Positions 9,562 through 19,361 of a stretch of DNA of 64,000 nt are shown in pieces. Under the pieces are notes generated by a model that did no database searches, was not told where the DNA came from, and saw only the letters and a program-made list of their open reading frames with translations. The position numbers and the translations under genes were made by a program. Position 1 is the first letter of the stretch. Each line of letters opens with the position of its first letter. The stretch is taken from the NCBI RefSeq assembly GCF_009915685.1, contig NZ_JAABLP010000001.1; one strand, given 5' to 3'. Source of the stretch: Pannonibacter tanglangensis (GTDB taxonomy: Bacteria > Pseudomonadota > Alphaproteobacteria > Rhizobiales > Stappiaceae).

Positions 9562-9918
9562 ATGTCCGCAGCCACCGACGATTCGACCCTCGCCACGCCC
9601 GTGTCGCTGAGCCTGAAGGCCGCCCGGCGCGTCGCCAAGATCCTCTCCGGCGAAGCGCCGGGAGCGATGCTGCGTGTCAGCGTCGAGGGCGGCGGCTGCT
9701 CGGGCCTGCAGTACAAGTACGACATCGTGACCGAGCGCGAGCCCGACGATCTGGTGCTGCAGCGCGAGGGGGCGACCGTGCTGGTGGATGCCATCTCCCT
9801 GCCCTATCTCGACGGCGCCGAGATCGACTTCGTCGACGACCTGATGGGGCAGTCGTTCCAGATCCGCAATCCGAATGCGGTGTCGGGCTGCGGCTGCGGC
9901 ACCAGCTTCGCCATCTGA
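9562..9918 (+). CDS. erpA: A-type iron-sulfur carrier (ErpA/IscA/HesB family)
   Basis: A 118-residue A-type carrier that delivers Fe-S clusters to apoproteins. The three cluster-ligand cysteines are at 46 (GGGCSGLQ) and 110 and 112 (SGCGCGTSF). The ATG at 9562 follows a purine-rich AAGGAACA ribosome binding site. It is distinct from the sufA copy at the end of the suf operon, so the cell has at least two A-type carriers. The position between dgt and xthA is typical for the copy called ErpA in alphaproteobacteria; that name is by context, since sequence alone does not separate ErpA from IscA firmly. Confidence 0.88.
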   Translation: MSAATDDSTLATPVSLSLKAARRVAKILSGEAPGAMLRVSVEGGGCSGLQYKYDIVTEREPDDLVLQREGATVLVDAISLPYLDGAEIDFVDDLMGQSFQIRNPNAVSGCGCGTSFAI

Positions 9919-10175
9919 GGCGGGCGAGCGGAGAGCCCCGCGGCCCCTGACGCCGGCCGCGCGCGGCCGCGCTGGTCGCGGATGCCACGGGACAGGCACT
10001 CCGCAAGCATGCCCCGAACACGCGCCCCGACAGCGGGCCCCAAAAGCGTTCCCCAAACGCGTTTCAACGACGGGGGCCATGCTCTGGTCAGCGCCGGAGG
10101 GGCCTGCTAACAGGAGGTCCTGGCCACGGTCTGCGGACGGGGCGAGGCAGACAGCAGGAAGGACCGGCGGCGGAC

Positions 10176-10958
10176 ATGAAGATCGCGACCTGGAACATCA
10201 ACGGCGTCAAGGCGCGGCTCGAGACGGCGCTCGCCTGGTTTGCCGAGGCCCGGCCCGACATCGCCTGCCTGCAGGAAATCAAGTCCGTGGACGAGGGCTT
10301 TCCGGCCGGGGCCTTCGAGGAGCTCGGCTATCATGTGGCCACCCACGGGCAGAAGGGCTTCAACGGCGTCGCCATCCTGTCGCGCCAGCCGCTGGAGGAC
10401 ATCCGCCGCGGGCTGCCGGGCGACGACAGCGACGAGCAGGCGCGCTACATCGAGGCAACCGTCTCGACGGCGACCGGGGCGCTGCGCATCGGCTGCCTCT
10501 ACCTGCCGAACGGCAATCCGCTCGGCACCGAGAAGTTCCCCTACAAGCTCGCCTGGATGGACAGGCTCATTGCCCACGCCCGCAGCCAGCTGGAGCTGGA
10601 AATGCCGGTGCTGCTGCTGGGCGACTACAACGTCATTCCGGAACCGCGCGACGCCCGCACGCCGCAGGACTGGCTGGGTGATGCGCTGTTCCAGCCGGAA
10701 AGCCGTGCCCGGTTCCGCGCGCTCCTGAACCTCGGCTTCACCGAGGCCGTGCGGGCCACCAATGACCGCCCGGACACCTACACCTTCTGGGACTATCAGG
10801 CCGGCGCCTGGCAGCGGAACAACGGCATCCGCATCGATCACATCCTTCTGTCGCCCCAGGCGGCGGACCTGCTGCGCGGCACCGGGATCGATGCCCATGT
10901 GCGCGGCTGGGACAAGCCGTCCGACCACGTGCCGGTCTGGGTGGACCTCGCCGCCTGA
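10176..10958 (+). CDS. xthA: Exodeoxyribonuclease III
   Basis: An exonuclease III/AP endonuclease of the EEP superfamily, acting in base-excision repair. The 260-residue protein starts KIATWNINGVKARL. It contains the catalytic Glu in CLQEIKS (E34), the Asp/Asn pair in LLLGDYNVIPE, and the terminal SDHVPV motif with Asp250 and His251. A good AGGAAGG ribosome binding site precedes the ATG. It shares orientation with erpA upstream (257-bp gap) and with the small secreted protein downstream. Confidence 0.96.
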   Translation: MKIATWNINGVKARLETALAWFAEARPDIACLQEIKSVDEGFPAGAFEELGYHVATHGQKGFNGVAILSRQPLEDIRRGLPGDDSDEQARYIEATVSTATGALRIGCLYLPNGNPLGTEKFPYKLAWMDRLIAHARSQLELEMPVLLLGDYNVIPEPRDARTPQDWLGDALFQPESRARFRALLNLGFTEAVRATNDRPDTYTFWDYQAGAWQRNNGIRIDHILLSPQAADLLRGTGIDAHVRGWDKPSDHVPVWVDLAA

Positions 10959-11037
10959 CCGGACGTCCGGCCACGCCGGCGCTTTCCTTTCGCGGGCATC
11001 GTGTTAACCTTTGCCGGAACGGGCGGAGGCGGCACAG

Positions 11038-11535
11038 ATGCGGGCTCGGCGGACGGCATGCGGACTGGGTGTGATTTTCGCCTTGCTGACGGGGACCCCG
11101 GCAGCAGCCTCGGACCCGGCCGGCCCACCCGGCTCGCTGCCCGTGGGCACGGTCTCCGGGCCCCCAGTCCCCCCCTTGCGCGCCGAGGACCCGCTTGCCC
11201 CGCAGGCGACCCGCAAGCCCTGCATCTGCCGCGCCCAGGGGCTTGACCACGAGGTGGGCAGCACGGTGTGCCTGCGCAGCGCCAAGGGACCGCGCCTTGC
11301 CCGCTGCGTCATGGTTCTCAACAACACGTCGTGGAAATTCAGCGACATGCCCTGCGCGCTGGCGATGGCTCCGGCACAGCCAGGCCCCCGACCTGGCACC
11401 GGTCTTGCGGCCGGATCCGGCACGGTTTCCGCCGTGTCGGCTTCAAGAGCGGCCGCGTCGGGCATTTCACCTGCGGCAGCATCCAGGGGCGGACGGGGCG
11501 CAGCGGCACCGGAGAGGCTCGCCGGACTGCCGTGA
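11038..11535 (+). CDS. Hypothetical exported Cys-containing protein
   Basis: A 165-residue product with an N-terminal hydrophobic segment (TACGLGVIFALLTGTPAAAS) that looks like a signal peptide. A compact conserved-looking middle follows with four cysteines (KPCICRAQG, STVCLRS, LARCVMVLNN, FSDMPCA). The Cys spacing suggests disulfides in the periplasm. The tail after the last Cys is Ala/Gly/Ser-rich and compositionally simple. The ATG at 11038 was chosen because GGCGGAGGCGG precedes it and the signal peptide then starts correctly. I do not recognise the family. It converges on the ExoR-like gene. Confidence 0.65.
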   Translation: MRARRTACGLGVIFALLTGTPAAASDPAGPPGSLPVGTVSGPPVPPLRAEDPLAPQATRKPCICRAQGLDHEVGSTVCLRSAKGPRLARCVMVLNNTSWKFSDMPCALAMAPAQPGPRPGTGLAAGSGTVSAVSASRAAASGISPAAASRGGRGAAAPERLAGLP

Positions 11536-11552
11536 GGCGCGCAGGCCGACGG

Positions 11553-11572
11553 GCCGGCCCGAGAGGGCCGGC
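11553..11572. terminator. GC hairpin between convergent genes
   Basis: A perfect 8-bp stem (GCCGGCCC / GGGCCGGC) is closed by a GAGA tetraloop, lying between the stops of the secreted Cys protein and the ExoR-like gene. There is no T-run, so termination is plausible but not certain. Confidence 0.4.
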
Positions 11573-11660
11573 AGGCACGGCGGGGACTTCGAGATGACAA
11601 GGCGACGGCTTTGCCTGCGGACCAGGGGGCGCCGCACGGGAGGCGGCGCGGCCGGCAGGC

Positions 11661-12500
11661 TCAGCGCAGCGGCAGATTGGTCGCGGCCGTGGCCGTCGCG
11701 GAGGCGCCGTTGCGGGCAAGCCATGCCTGCGCGTCGGCAGCCGCGGTCCGGCGGATGTTCTCGTCGGCGAGCGAGAAGTACCGCTCCTGCAGGTCGACGA
11801 TCCACTGCCCGTCCGGCTCCGTCGCCGCATGGGAGCGGGCGATGGTCAGCCACATGAGCCCGCGCTCGCGGTGATCATCGGAGGCGCCGAGATTGTACAG
11901 GGTCTCGCCGAGCAGGGCCTGGGCGCCGACATGGCCCTTGATGGCGGCCAGATTGAACCAGCGCACGGCGAGAAGATCGTTGTTCTCGCGGTAGAGGCGG
12001 CCGAGGGCGAACTGGGCTTCCGCGTCGCCGTAATAGGATGCGGCGTGGGTGAAGATCTGGCGGGCCCGGGCCGGGTTCGCCTTGATCGCGGAGTTCTTGA
12101 TGCCGTTGAGATAGTAGTTGCCGAGCGCGACGAAGGCGCTGGCCACGAAAGGCGCCTGGGGCGACGAGGGGCTGTCCTCGCCATGCAGGCTGACGACCTG
12201 GCTGTAGTATTCAAAGGCCTTGACGTCGTCCTCGGTGACGCCATCACCCTCGGCATACATGCGGCCCAGCTTCCAGGCGGCCATCGGCTGACCGTTCTCG
12301 GCGGCATACCGCAGGGAATCGAGCGCGGCGAGCTTGTCGCCGGCGTAATACTTCTTGGCCCCCAGACGCAGCGCCTCGTTGGCCGTCATCTTCTCCGGGG
12401 TGATCTGCTCGTTGCGCGCCGGCGTGCCGTCAAAGGCAAGGGCCGGTGACAGCAGCGCCAGATGCAACCCCACGACAACAAGACACTGCACGCTGCGCAT
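11661..12500 (-). CDS. exoR: Periplasmic Sel1-repeat protein, ExoR-like
   Basis: A 279-residue exported protein: signal peptide MRSVQCLVVVGLHLALLSPA ending about LAF, followed by tandem Sel1/TPR-type helices (for example MAAWKLGRMYAEGDGVTEDD, FVALGNYYLNGI, AEAQFALGRLY, GAQALLGETLYNLG). Length, repeat order and signal peptide fit ExoR, the periplasmic inhibitor of the ExoS-ChvI two-component system that controls exopolysaccharide and motility in rhizobia. No ExoS/ChvI pair is in this window. The ATG at 12500 gives the best signal peptide and has GGAAGCAGG upstream; an ATG at 12530 is an alternative. If not ExoR itself, it is a periplasmic Sel1 adaptor. Confidence 0.75.
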   Translation of the reverse strand: MRSVQCLVVVGLHLALLSPALAFDGTPARNEQITPEKMTANEALRLGAKKYYAGDKLAALDSLRYAAENGQPMAAWKLGRMYAEGDGVTEDDVKAFEYYSQVVSLHGEDSPSSPQAPFVASAFVALGNYYLNGIKNSAIKANPARARQIFTHAASYYGDAEAQFALGRLYRENNDLLAVRWFNLAAIKGHVGAQALLGETLYNLGASDDHRERGLMWLTIARSHAATEPDGQWIVDLQERYFSLADENIRRTAAADAQAWLARNGASATATAATNLPLR

Positions 12501-13043
12501 AGTGGCGAAACCTGCTTCCGGGCGGCGCATGGTCTGCAGCCAGCCCCTAGAGACATGCGCGGCAACCGAGACTGCCAGTGTCCGGGCGGCCGCGCGAAGG
12601 GAGCGGACGGACCCGGCGGGACCCGGGCGCTGTGCCCTCCCCTGACCGGAGCCGTCTGAATGTCTTGCAGTGTAGGCAACCTTTCCGGCGGCACTTTGAC
12701 CGCGAGGGCCGGCATTGTGGCGAATCGGGGACGAAACCTCGACGAGGTCCTGACCGGTCATCTCGCTCGCACCCACGGATACGCGCACGCCATTTCCCCT
12801 TCAGCAGGCATCGCTGCGATGCCCCCCAGATCCTGGTCCGGACCGGCCCGACAGGACTTGCATCCGCCTGCGGATGATCCCATCTGACGCCCTGTTCCGG
12901 AGCGGATGCCCTGGACCAAAGCCCCTCGACATCCCCCAGGTTACCAACTGCTCATCCCCAACGGGTGATGCCCAATCGTGGCCGAACAGCGGCAATTTTT
13001 GCCCAACACTCTTCTAGCGCAGCTGAAGCCGTCTGGCTGTTGC
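12501..13043. other. Gap without a recognised gene
   Basis: This stretch holds the upstream region of the ExoR-like gene and spacer up to the small-protein gene at 13070-13171. A short palindrome GGCAATTTTTGCC lies near 12991. Short open frames occur on the plus strand but none has a ribosome binding site plus recognisable sequence, so none is called. Confidence 0.4.
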
Positions 13044-13066
13044 AGCCGCGCCACAACCGCGCGGCT
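13044..13066 (-). terminator. Hairpin just after the 33-codon gene
   Basis: An 8-bp perfect stem (AGCCGCGC / GCGCGGCT on the minus strand) with a 7-nt loop starts 3 bp after the TAG of the small membrane-protein gene. There is no clear T-run. Its position directly after the stop supports the small gene being a real transcription unit. Confidence 0.4.
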
Positions 13067-13069
13067 TTG

Positions 13070-13171
13070 CTAGCCCGCGATCATGATGCAGACCGCGCAG
13101 GCGGCCAGGATTCCGGCAAAGAAAAGATCGATCCGCGCACGCAGCGTGCGCAGGCTGAAGAACCGGCCCAT
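13070..13171 (-). CDS. 33-residue single-pass membrane protein, unknown
   Basis: Reading leftwards from ATG 13171 to TAG 13070 gives a 33-residue protein: a basic head (MGRFFSLRTLRARID) followed by one hydrophobic helix (LFFAGILAACAVCIMIAG). A near-consensus ribosome binding site, GGGGAGG, lies 5 nt before the ATG, and a hairpin follows the stop. The basic head and hydrophobic tail fit an inner-membrane miniprotein with the N-terminus inside. I do not recognise a family. It stands alone between the ExoR-like gene and parE. Evidence is structural only, so translation needs experimental support. Confidence 0.55.
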   Translation of the reverse strand: MGRFFSLRTLRARIDLFFAGILAACAVCIMIAG

Positions 13172-13497
13172 CGGAGCCTCCCCGGATCGTCGTCTTGTTT
13201 CCCCCATCACCGGCTGCACCGGCGATGGTTGCAGTCAATCACAGACACGTTGACATTCGGTTTCTGCAGCCGCTCGAAAGCCCGGCGTCACGGAAATCGC
13301 GGATAACTGCGGCGCGCGGACTTTGTTCCAGGGCTGGAGACTGAGACAATTGACCGCGAATCGGCGGGGGCGCATAAGGACCCGCCCGGCCCCCGACGCG
13401 GCGGCCCTTCAGACACGATGACACGCTCCGGCCGCCGGCAGCGCCCCGACCTCAGGCGGGCGACGGCGGCGGACAGGACCACAGGCAAGCTGGATTG
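13172..13497. other. Intergenic region between small membrane protein gene and parE
   Basis: About 325 bp separating divergent genes, expected to hold both promoters. A TTGACA hexamer occurs at about 13250 on the plus strand but without a convincing -10. Nothing else is recognised. Confidence 0.35.
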
Positions 13498-15651
13498 ATG
13501 AGCGCAGACAAGGATCTTTTCGCCCGACCGCAGACTGCCGGCGCCGCCGGGGCGCCCGCAGCCCCAACGGGCAAGTCCGCCGCTGCCGCCGCAGCCACCG
13601 CTGCCGCTGCCCTTGCCCCGGCCGACGGACCGGCGGCGGTTCCGGGCGAGGCCCCTGCGCCGACGTCAGCTGCAGCGCCGGCGCAAAGGCCCGAGCGCAC
13701 GCCGCCCAAGACCTCATCCGGCGATGACTACACCGCCGCCGACATCGAGGTGCTGGAAGGACTGGAACCGGTGCGCCGGCGTCCGGGCATGTACATCGGC
13801 GGCACCGACGAGAAGGCGCTGCATCACCTCTTTGCCGAGATCATCGACAACTCGATGGACGAGGCCGTGGCCGGACATGCCACCTGGATCGACGTGTCGC
13901 TGACCGCCGACGGCTATGTCACGATCATCGACAACGGCCGGGGCATTCCGGTCGATCCGCATCCGAAGTTCAAGGACAAGTCCGCGCTCGAGATCATCAT
14001 GACCACGCTGCATGCGGGCGGCAAGTTCGACAGCAAGGTCTACGAGGCCTCCGGCGGCCTGCATGGCGTCGGCTCCTCGGTGGTGAACGCGCTGTCGGAG
14101 GAGATGGTTGTCGAGGTGGCGCGGGCGCGCAAGCTCTACCGCCAGACCTTCCAGCGCGGCCGGCCCGTCGGGCCGCTGGAACTCGTCGGTGACGTGCACA
14201 ACCGCCGCGGTACCCTCGTGCGCTTCAAGCCGGACTGGCAGATCTTCGGCAAGGAGGCCACCTTCGAGCCGGCACGCCTGCTCAGGATGGCCCGGTCCAA
14301 GGCCTATCTCTTCGGCGGGGTCGAGATCCGCTGGCATTGCGACCCCGCGCTGATCGGCGAGAAGGACAAGACGCCGGCCGAGGCCGTGTTCCATTTCCCC
14401 GGCGGCCTCAAGGACTTCCTCTCCGAACGGCTCGGCACCGAGCGCAAGGTCATCGACGACATCTTCGCCGGCAAGGTCGGCGAACCCGGCAAGCACGGCT
14501 CCGTCGAATGGGCGGTCACGTGGTTTGCAGGCGACGGCTTCCTGTCGTCCTACTGCAACACGGTGACGACGCCGGAGGGCGGCACCCACGAGGCGGGCCT
14601 GCGCTACGCGCTGCTGCGCGGCCTCAAGGGCTATGCCGATCTTGTCGGCAACAAGAAGGCGGCGATCCTGACCTCCGAGGACATCATGACCTCGGCTGCC
14701 GGCATGCTGTCGGTGTTCATCCGCGAGCCGGAGTTCGTCGGCCAGACCAAGGACAAGCTGGCGACCAACGAGGCAACCCGCATCACGGAAAACGCCCTGC
14801 GCGATGCCTTCGACCACTGGCTTGCCGCCTCGCCCACCCAGGCCAACAAGCTGCTCGAGTGGGTGATCGACCGCGCCGAGGAGCGGCTGCGCCGGCGCCA
14901 GGAAAAGGACGTGGCGCGCAAGACGGCGGTGCGCAAGCTGCGCCTGCCCGGCAAGCTGGCCGACTGTTCGGCCAACCAGTCGGAAGGCACGGAACTGTTC
15001 ATCGTGGAGGGCGATTCGGCAGGTGGCTCGGCCAAGCAGGCGCGCAACCGCATGAACCAGGCCGTGCTGCCGCTGCGTGGCAAGATCCTGAACGTGGCCA
15101 ACGCCGGACGCGACAAGCTGGTCGCCAACCAGCAGCTTGCCGACCTCATCCAGGCGCTCGGCGTCGGCACCCGGTCCCATTACAAGGATGCGGACCTGCG
15201 CTACGAGAAGATCATCATCATGACGGACGCCGACGTGGACGGCGCGCATATTGCCTCGCTGCTGATCACCTTCTTCTATCAGGAGATGCCGGAGATGATC
15301 CGTCAGGGGCATCTCTATCTCGCCGTTCCCCCGCTCTACCGCCTGACCCAGGGCGGCAAGACGATCTACGCCCGCACCGACGCCCACAAGGACGAGCTGC
15401 TGGCCTCCGTGTTCAAGGGCAAGGGCAAGGTCGAGATCGGCCGCTTCAAGGGTCTGGGCGAGATGCTGCCGAGCCAGCTCAAGGAAACGACCATGGATCC
15501 CGCCAAGCGCACCCTGCTCAAGGTGGAGATCGTGGAGGGCGACGAGGCCGACACCCGGGACACGGTCGAGCAGCTCATGGGCAACAAGCCGGAAGCCCGG
15601 TTCCGCTTCATCCAGGACCGCGCCGAATTCGCACGCGACCTCGACATCTGA
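13498..15651 (+). CDS. parE: DNA topoisomerase IV subunit B
   Basis: The ATPase subunit of topoisomerase IV, which decatenates daughter chromosomes. Visible parts in order: a 70-80 residue Ala/Pro-rich extension, the GHKL ATPase (EIIDNSMDEAVAG; GGLHGVGSSVVNALS), the transducer domain, then the TOPRIM region (FIVEGDSAGGSAKQARNR and TDADVDGAHIASL) and the terminal block GRFKGLGEMLPSQL. The 717-residue length and the missing large GyrB-type insert favour ParE over GyrB. The ATG at 13498 was chosen; translation could also begin closer to DDYTAADIEV, but no better start was seen. The low-complexity N-terminus is odd and probably disordered. Confidence 0.92.
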   Translation: MSADKDLFARPQTAGAAGAPAAPTGKSAAAAAATAAAALAPADGPAAVPGEAPAPTSAAAPAQRPERTPPKTSSGDDYTAADIEVLEGLEPVRRRPGMYIGGTDEKALHHLFAEIIDNSMDEAVAGHATWIDVSLTADGYVTIIDNGRGIPVDPHPKFKDKSALEIIMTTLHAGGKFDSKVYEASGGLHGVGSSVVNALSEEMVVEVARARKLYRQTFQRGRPVGPLELVGDVHNRRGTLVRFKPDWQIFGKEATFEPARLLRMARSKAYLFGGVEIRWHCDPALIGEKDKTPAEAVFHFPGGLKDFLSERLGTERKVIDDIFAGKVGEPGKHGSVEWAVTWFAGDGFLSSYCNTVTTPEGGTHEAGLRYALLRGLKGYADLVGNKKAAILTSEDIMTSAAGMLSVFIREPEFVGQTKDKLATNEATRITENALRDAFDHWLAASPTQANKLLEWVIDRAEERLRRRQEKDVARKTAVRKLRLPGKLADCSANQSEGTELFIVEGDSAGGSAKQARNRMNQAVLPLRGKILNVANAGRDKLVANQQLADLIQALGVGTRSHYKDADLRYEKIIIMTDADVDGAHIASLLITFFYQEMPEMIRQGHLYLAVPPLYRLTQGGKTIYARTDAHKDELLASVFKGKGKVEIGRFKGLGEMLPSQLKETTMDPAKRTLLKVEIVEGDEADTRDTVEQLMGNKPEARFRFIQDRAEFARDLDI

Positions 15652-15758
15652 CCGGGTTGACGGGCGCTCCCCGCTCTGGAGAATTGACCGCATCCGGCTG
15701 ATCCGCTACCGCGTTGGGGCAGTGAGGGCCGCATGCGGCAAGGTGTGGGAGCGCGTTC

Positions 15759-16475
15759 ATGCTGCAAAGCGTCTATTCCGTCTACGACCGGCTGAGACGA
15801 CCGCTGCGCAACCACCATTATCTGGTCCTGCCCGGCGGCCGGCTGGCCTATGCGCGCATCCCCGGACTGGCGCAGTCGCTGGCACGTCCGATCCTGGCGG
15901 CACTCGATGCCGGCGCGCAGGATGACGGCTGGTTCGAGAACGTGGAGCTGCTGACGGCGCGCGAACTGGGGCGGCGCTATCCGGAGATTGCCATCTTTGC
16001 CCTGGCCCAGCCTCCGGCCGAACGGATCGCCGCCGCCTACGAGACCGTGATCGCCTCCGGCCGCCCCCTGCCGACCTTCTACCTGAGGCACGGCTTTTCG
16101 GCCGGGATGACGCCGGAGGCCTTCGTCGCCCGCATCAGCCAGATCGGGGACCTGCGGGCCGACAACCTGTTCCGCTCGCAGTGCCACATGCTGGAGACGG
16201 CCGGGCTGAAGCCGCCGCTGGTGCTCGGCACCGACCGGCTGGAGCGGCGCTGGGAGGAGCTGGCCGGACTGGTGCGCGCGGCCACTGGCCGGACGCTGCC
16301 GCCCCCGCCCCCCTGCCCCGCGCCGTCCGACCTCGCCCTCCAGCTGGGCCAGGGGGCGACCGGCGAGCGGATCCGTCGCCGCTATGCGCGCGACCTCAGG
16401 CTCTATTTTGCCGGTTCCGGCCCCGAGCTGGCGCGCGCACCGGCGGACCAGGGGCTCGCCAGCGCCCGACATTAG
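15759..16475 (+). CDS. Sulfotransferase-like protein, divergent
   Basis: A 238-residue protein whose overall pattern resembles family-2 sulfotransferases. An N-terminal strand 'YARIPGLAQS' lies where the PAPS-binding loop would be. 'NLFRSQCHML' and a C-terminal 'RRYARDLRLYF' match conserved positions of that family. The classic Lys-x-x-Gly-x-Thr/Ser PAPS loop is replaced, so activity is doubtful. No signal peptide or membrane segment is seen. It follows parE by 107 bp on the same strand. It could instead be an unrelated protein; the assignment rests on remembered family patterns, not a search. Confidence 0.45.
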   Translation: MLQSVYSVYDRLRRPLRNHHYLVLPGGRLAYARIPGLAQSLARPILAALDAGAQDDGWFENVELLTARELGRRYPEIAIFALAQPPAERIAAAYETVIASGRPLPTFYLRHGFSAGMTPEAFVARISQIGDLRADNLFRSQCHMLETAGLKPPLVLGTDRLERRWEELAGLVRAATGRTLPPPPPCPAPSDLALQLGQGATGERIRRRYARDLRLYFAGSGPELARAPADQGLASARH

Positions 16476-16515
16476 CTTTAACCGCGTCAAATCGGGCCGA
16501 AACTCAAGGAAAACA

Positions 16516-16543
16516 TTGACACTCCGGGCTTTGGCTGTAGGTT
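16516..16543 (+). promoter_or_regulatory. Candidate promoter of the DEAD-box helicase gene
   Basis: TTGACA at 16516-16521, a 16-bp spacer, then TAGGTT at 16538-16543 (4 of 6 matches to a sigma-70 -10). This would give a 5' leader of about 70 nt before the ATG at 16618. Sequence match only. Confidence 0.4.
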
Positions 16544-16617
16544 GTCGGCCAATTGTGGGGGTGCCGACCTGTGCGTTCCCCGTCCTCATCCAGAACCAGA
16601 ATTGGACATACTCACTT

Positions 16618-18147
<1,530 letters not shown>

Positions 18148-18156
18148 CGGGGCAAG

Positions 18157-18185
18157 AACCTGCGGTCGGGGGAAGCAGGTTTTTG
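18157..18185 (+). terminator. Rho-independent terminator of the helicase gene
   Basis: A 7-bp stem AACCTGC / GCAGGTT with an 11-nt loop is followed by TTTTT, ten bases after the helicase stop codon. Confidence 0.7.
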
Positions 18186-18302
18186 TCACGAACCTTGACA
18201 AAAAAGCCTAGGTTTACCGACCGTTAAGCCCTGCAACGATAGGCTGTGAATGTGGGCAGGCTGCGGTTGACCGCAGCCATAAGGCGGATGCGGGTTACCG
18301 AC

Positions 18303-19361
18303 ATGTCGGATCAAGAGGATTTCAAGCGGACGATCACCTATGGTGAGTCGGCGTTATCCTACATCCGTCGCAACACCCTGCCCGCCTATCCGCGCAATTA
18401 CGAACTCTGGTACACGTATTCGGCCGGGTTCAATCATGGCCTCAACCGGGCCATCAACGACATCATCACGGTCAAGGGCGGGATCAACGGCGACGATCTG
18501 CAGAAGATCTATGCCAAGTTCCTCTCGCCCAACCGCCTCGGCGACCGCATCGACGAGGTCGGAGCCAAGGTGGCCGAGGAGGTCCAGGATCTCGTCGACG
18601 CCATCCGCGTCAGCACGGATGCCACGGCCGATTACGGCGAGGCGCTGGAAACGGCGAGCGAGAAGCTGAAGGACCTCGCGGATCCCGAAAAGCTGCGCGC
18701 CGTCGTGGCGCACATGATCAAGTCCACCCATGCGGCCGTTGCGGCCAACCGCAACCTGGAAAGCCAGCTGCTGGAATCGCGCCGGCAGATCGAGACGCTG
18801 CAGGAAAACCTCGAGGCGATCCGCTACGAATCGCTCACCGATGACCTGACGACGCTGAACAACCGCCGCCACTTCGACATGATGATCGAAAAGGCCATCC
18901 GGTCGGCGGCCGACAGCGGCGAGCCCTTCGCGCTGCTCCTCACCGATATCGACCACTTCAAGAAGTTCAACGACACCTATGGTCACCAGACGGGCGACCA
19001 GGTGTTGCGGCTGGTGGCGCTGGCGGTGAAGCAGAACGTCAAGGGGCAGGACTGCGCCTGCCGATACGGCGGCGAGGAATTCGCCATCATCCTGCCAAAC
19101 ACCGGCATCGCGGCGGCGAGCGAGATTGCCGAGAGCATCCGCAAGGCCGTGTATTCCAAGGAACTGGTGAAGCGGTCGACGGGGGAGAACCTCGGTCGGA
19201 TCACGATGTCCATCGGCGTGTCGGAATACCGCTCCGGCGACACCTCGCAGACCGTGATTGCCCGCGCCGACCTGGCGCTCTATGCGGCCAAGCACGAAGG
19301 TCGCAACCGGGTAAAATGCGAATCCGACACGGGCGTCGTCGACGACACCCGTGTGGCCTGA
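18303..19361 (+). CDS. Diguanylate cyclase (GGDEF), cytoplasmic
   Basis: A 352-residue protein with an all-helical N-terminal region (including a coiled-coil stretch near 145-175) and a C-terminal GGDEF domain. The domain starts at SLTDDLTTLNNRRHFD. The active-site loop is RYGGEEF, with GGEEF at 256-260, so it should make cyclic di-GMP from two GTP. The inhibitory-site position is KGQD (247-250) instead of RxxD, so feedback inhibition may be weak. There are no membrane segments. The ATG at 18303 (MSDQEDF) is preferred; ATGs at 18288 and 18246 are in frame. A TTGACA at 18195-18200 upstream is a possible -35. Its stop codon directly abuts the tenA stop on the other strand. Confidence 0.9.
   Translation: MSDQEDFKRTITYGESALSYIRRNTLPAYPRNYELWYTYSAGFNHGLNRAINDIITVKGGINGDDLQKIYAKFLSPNRLGDRIDEVGAKVAEEVQDLVDAIRVSTDATADYGEALETASEKLKDLADPEKLRAVVAHMIKSTHAAVAANRNLESQLLESRRQIETLQENLEAIRYESLTDDLTTLNNRRHFDMMIEKAIRSAADSGEPFALLLTDIDHFKKFNDTYGHQTGDQVLRLVALAVKQNVKGQDCACRYGGEEFAIILPNTGIAAASEIAESIRKAVYSKELVKRSTGENLGRITMSIGVSEYRSGDTSQTVIARADLALYAAKHEGRNRVKCESDTGVVDDTRVA

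Noticed and set aside
12660..12887. 75-codon plus-strand frame upstream of the ExoR-like gene
   Set aside because: No ribosome binding site, no domain or signal peptide; composition looks random.
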